A stretch of DNA of 64,000 bases from Phallus indusiatus (lineage: Eukaryota > Basidiomycota > Agaricomycetes > Phallales > Phallaceae): contig JAQFWX010000032.1 of NCBI GenBank assembly GCA_027605045.1, forward strand, positions 458,771 through 522,770, read 5' to 3'. The notes under the pieces were generated by a model. It made no database searches and was not told the DNA's origin. It worked only from the letters and a program-made list of their open reading frames with translations. The position numbers and the translations under genes are program-made. Below, piece after piece: positions 63,511 through 64,000 of this stretch. The stretch's first letter is position 1; each line of letters opens with the position of its first letter.

Positions 63511-63564
63511 CACCGTTATTAGCTATCAGATTTCATGCTGTATGATTTCTTATTGTTCTTGTCG
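63511..63564 (+). repeat. Degenerate repeat unit, copy 2
   Basis: Contains CACCGTTATTAGCTATCAG and TTTCATGCTGTATGATTT. It lies about 300 bases downstream of the second secreted-peptide ATG, roughly the spacing of copy 1 from its own ATG (340 bases). Confidence 0.6.
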
Positions 63565-63885
63565 AACCAATCTATTGTATGCTGTTTTATCATATCTAAT
63601 GGGCATTGGGCACTAGTCCATAAGTCCCATATTTTGATAGAGTTCATTCATCGAGAAGAGGTTCTCTACGCTCACCTATTTGTAGGCAATGTAAATTTAT
63701 TCGACGGCTTGAGTTTTATGAGATGAATAGCAAAGCTCTATTCTTCACGATTGCCAGTCTGTTAACGAACTAAAATTAGCCATACAAAAGTAAAAAAAGA
63801 ACTATGTTTTTGGTGGTGATATCGGTACATACTATTATAATAAAGCACGGTTCGATGATGTAAGAGCGGAAAAATGCGTATATCA

Positions 63886-63935
63886 ACACGTTATTAGCCA
63901 TAGGTTTCATGTTGTATGATTTATACTATTTTTGT
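63886..63935 (+). repeat. Degenerate repeat unit, copy 3
   Basis: Contains CACGTTATTAGCCATAGG and TTTCATGTTGTATGATTTAT, the closest match to copy 2. No secreted-peptide start is found before it, so only the distal part of a third unit remains. Confidence 0.6.
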
Positions 63936-64000
63936 GAAATGATATGCTGTGAGCCGTTTTTTTTCCATCTGCGATACAACTTGATGAAGTGAGCAAATAA

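Larger units (their letters stand above)
63305..64000. other. Right edge of window, with two repeat units
   Basis: About 700 AT-rich bases. Apart from repeat units at 63511-63564 and 63886-63935, nothing is recognised; the frame at 63535-63726 spans a repeat unit and has no motif. Confidence 0.4.

Overview
The window is nuclear DNA of a filamentous basidiomycete, most likely a wood- or litter-decaying Agaricomycete. Genes lie on both strands and are cut by many short GT-AG introns (about 45-75 nt, one GC-AG). Pyrimidine-rich 5' leaders and TATA boxes precede several genes. Family content is typical of mushrooms: a class II Mn-peroxidase, thaumatin-like protein, LysM protein, fasciclin GPI proteins, F-box proteins, a wax-synthase-like MBOAT and a CAP10/GT90 enzyme. 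I saw no tRNA, rRNA, CRISPR array or intact transposon.

Layout. 1-9.2 kb: 5' part of a Dna2-like helicase/nuclease gene (-), thaumatin-like protein (+), a putative mitochondrial protein of unknown function (+) and a two-finger C2H2 factor (+). 9.2-16 kb: a gene desert, then Mediator subunit 8 (+). 17.8-28.2 kb, all minus strand: manganese peroxidase, a doubtful small membrane peptide, a mitochondrial hotdog thioesterase, a LysM protein and a wax-synthase-like acyltransferase. 29.3-39.4 kb: a germin-type cupin with a membrane tail, the AGC kinase Ypk1/Gad8 with its C2 domain, a BAHD/condensation-type acyltransferase (-) and a tandem pair of secreted proteins of unknown family. 39.8-47.9 kb: a large gene encoding two Cid1-type nucleotidyltransferase modules (-), a class I glutamine amidotransferase divergent from it (+), and a GT90 glycosyltransferase (-). 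48-57 kb: a minus-strand block ordered F-box, FAS1, FAS1, F-box. 57.3-61.2 kb: the essential GPI-anchor enzyme Mcd4/PIG-N (+). 61.2-64 kb: repeated remnants of a tiny secreted-peptide gene.

The genes form no single pathway. Many products act at the cell surface or in the secretory system: MnP, TLP, LysM, two FAS1 GPI proteins, a Gly-rich GPI-like protein, GT90, and Mcd4, which builds GPI anchors. The best candidate for something little described is the minus-strand gene at 39.8-43.6 kb. Splicing across a stretch that looks like two genes gives one protein with an inactive-looking nucleotidyltransferase module followed by an active-looking one, the layout known from animal TUT4/TUT7.

A quality caution: between 44.4 and 60.4 kb at least six reading-frame breaks are each repaired by adding one base to a homopolymer, including one in the essential MCD4 gene. 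This looks more like homopolymer consensus error than real gene decay, so copies that appear to be pseudogenes should be judged with care.
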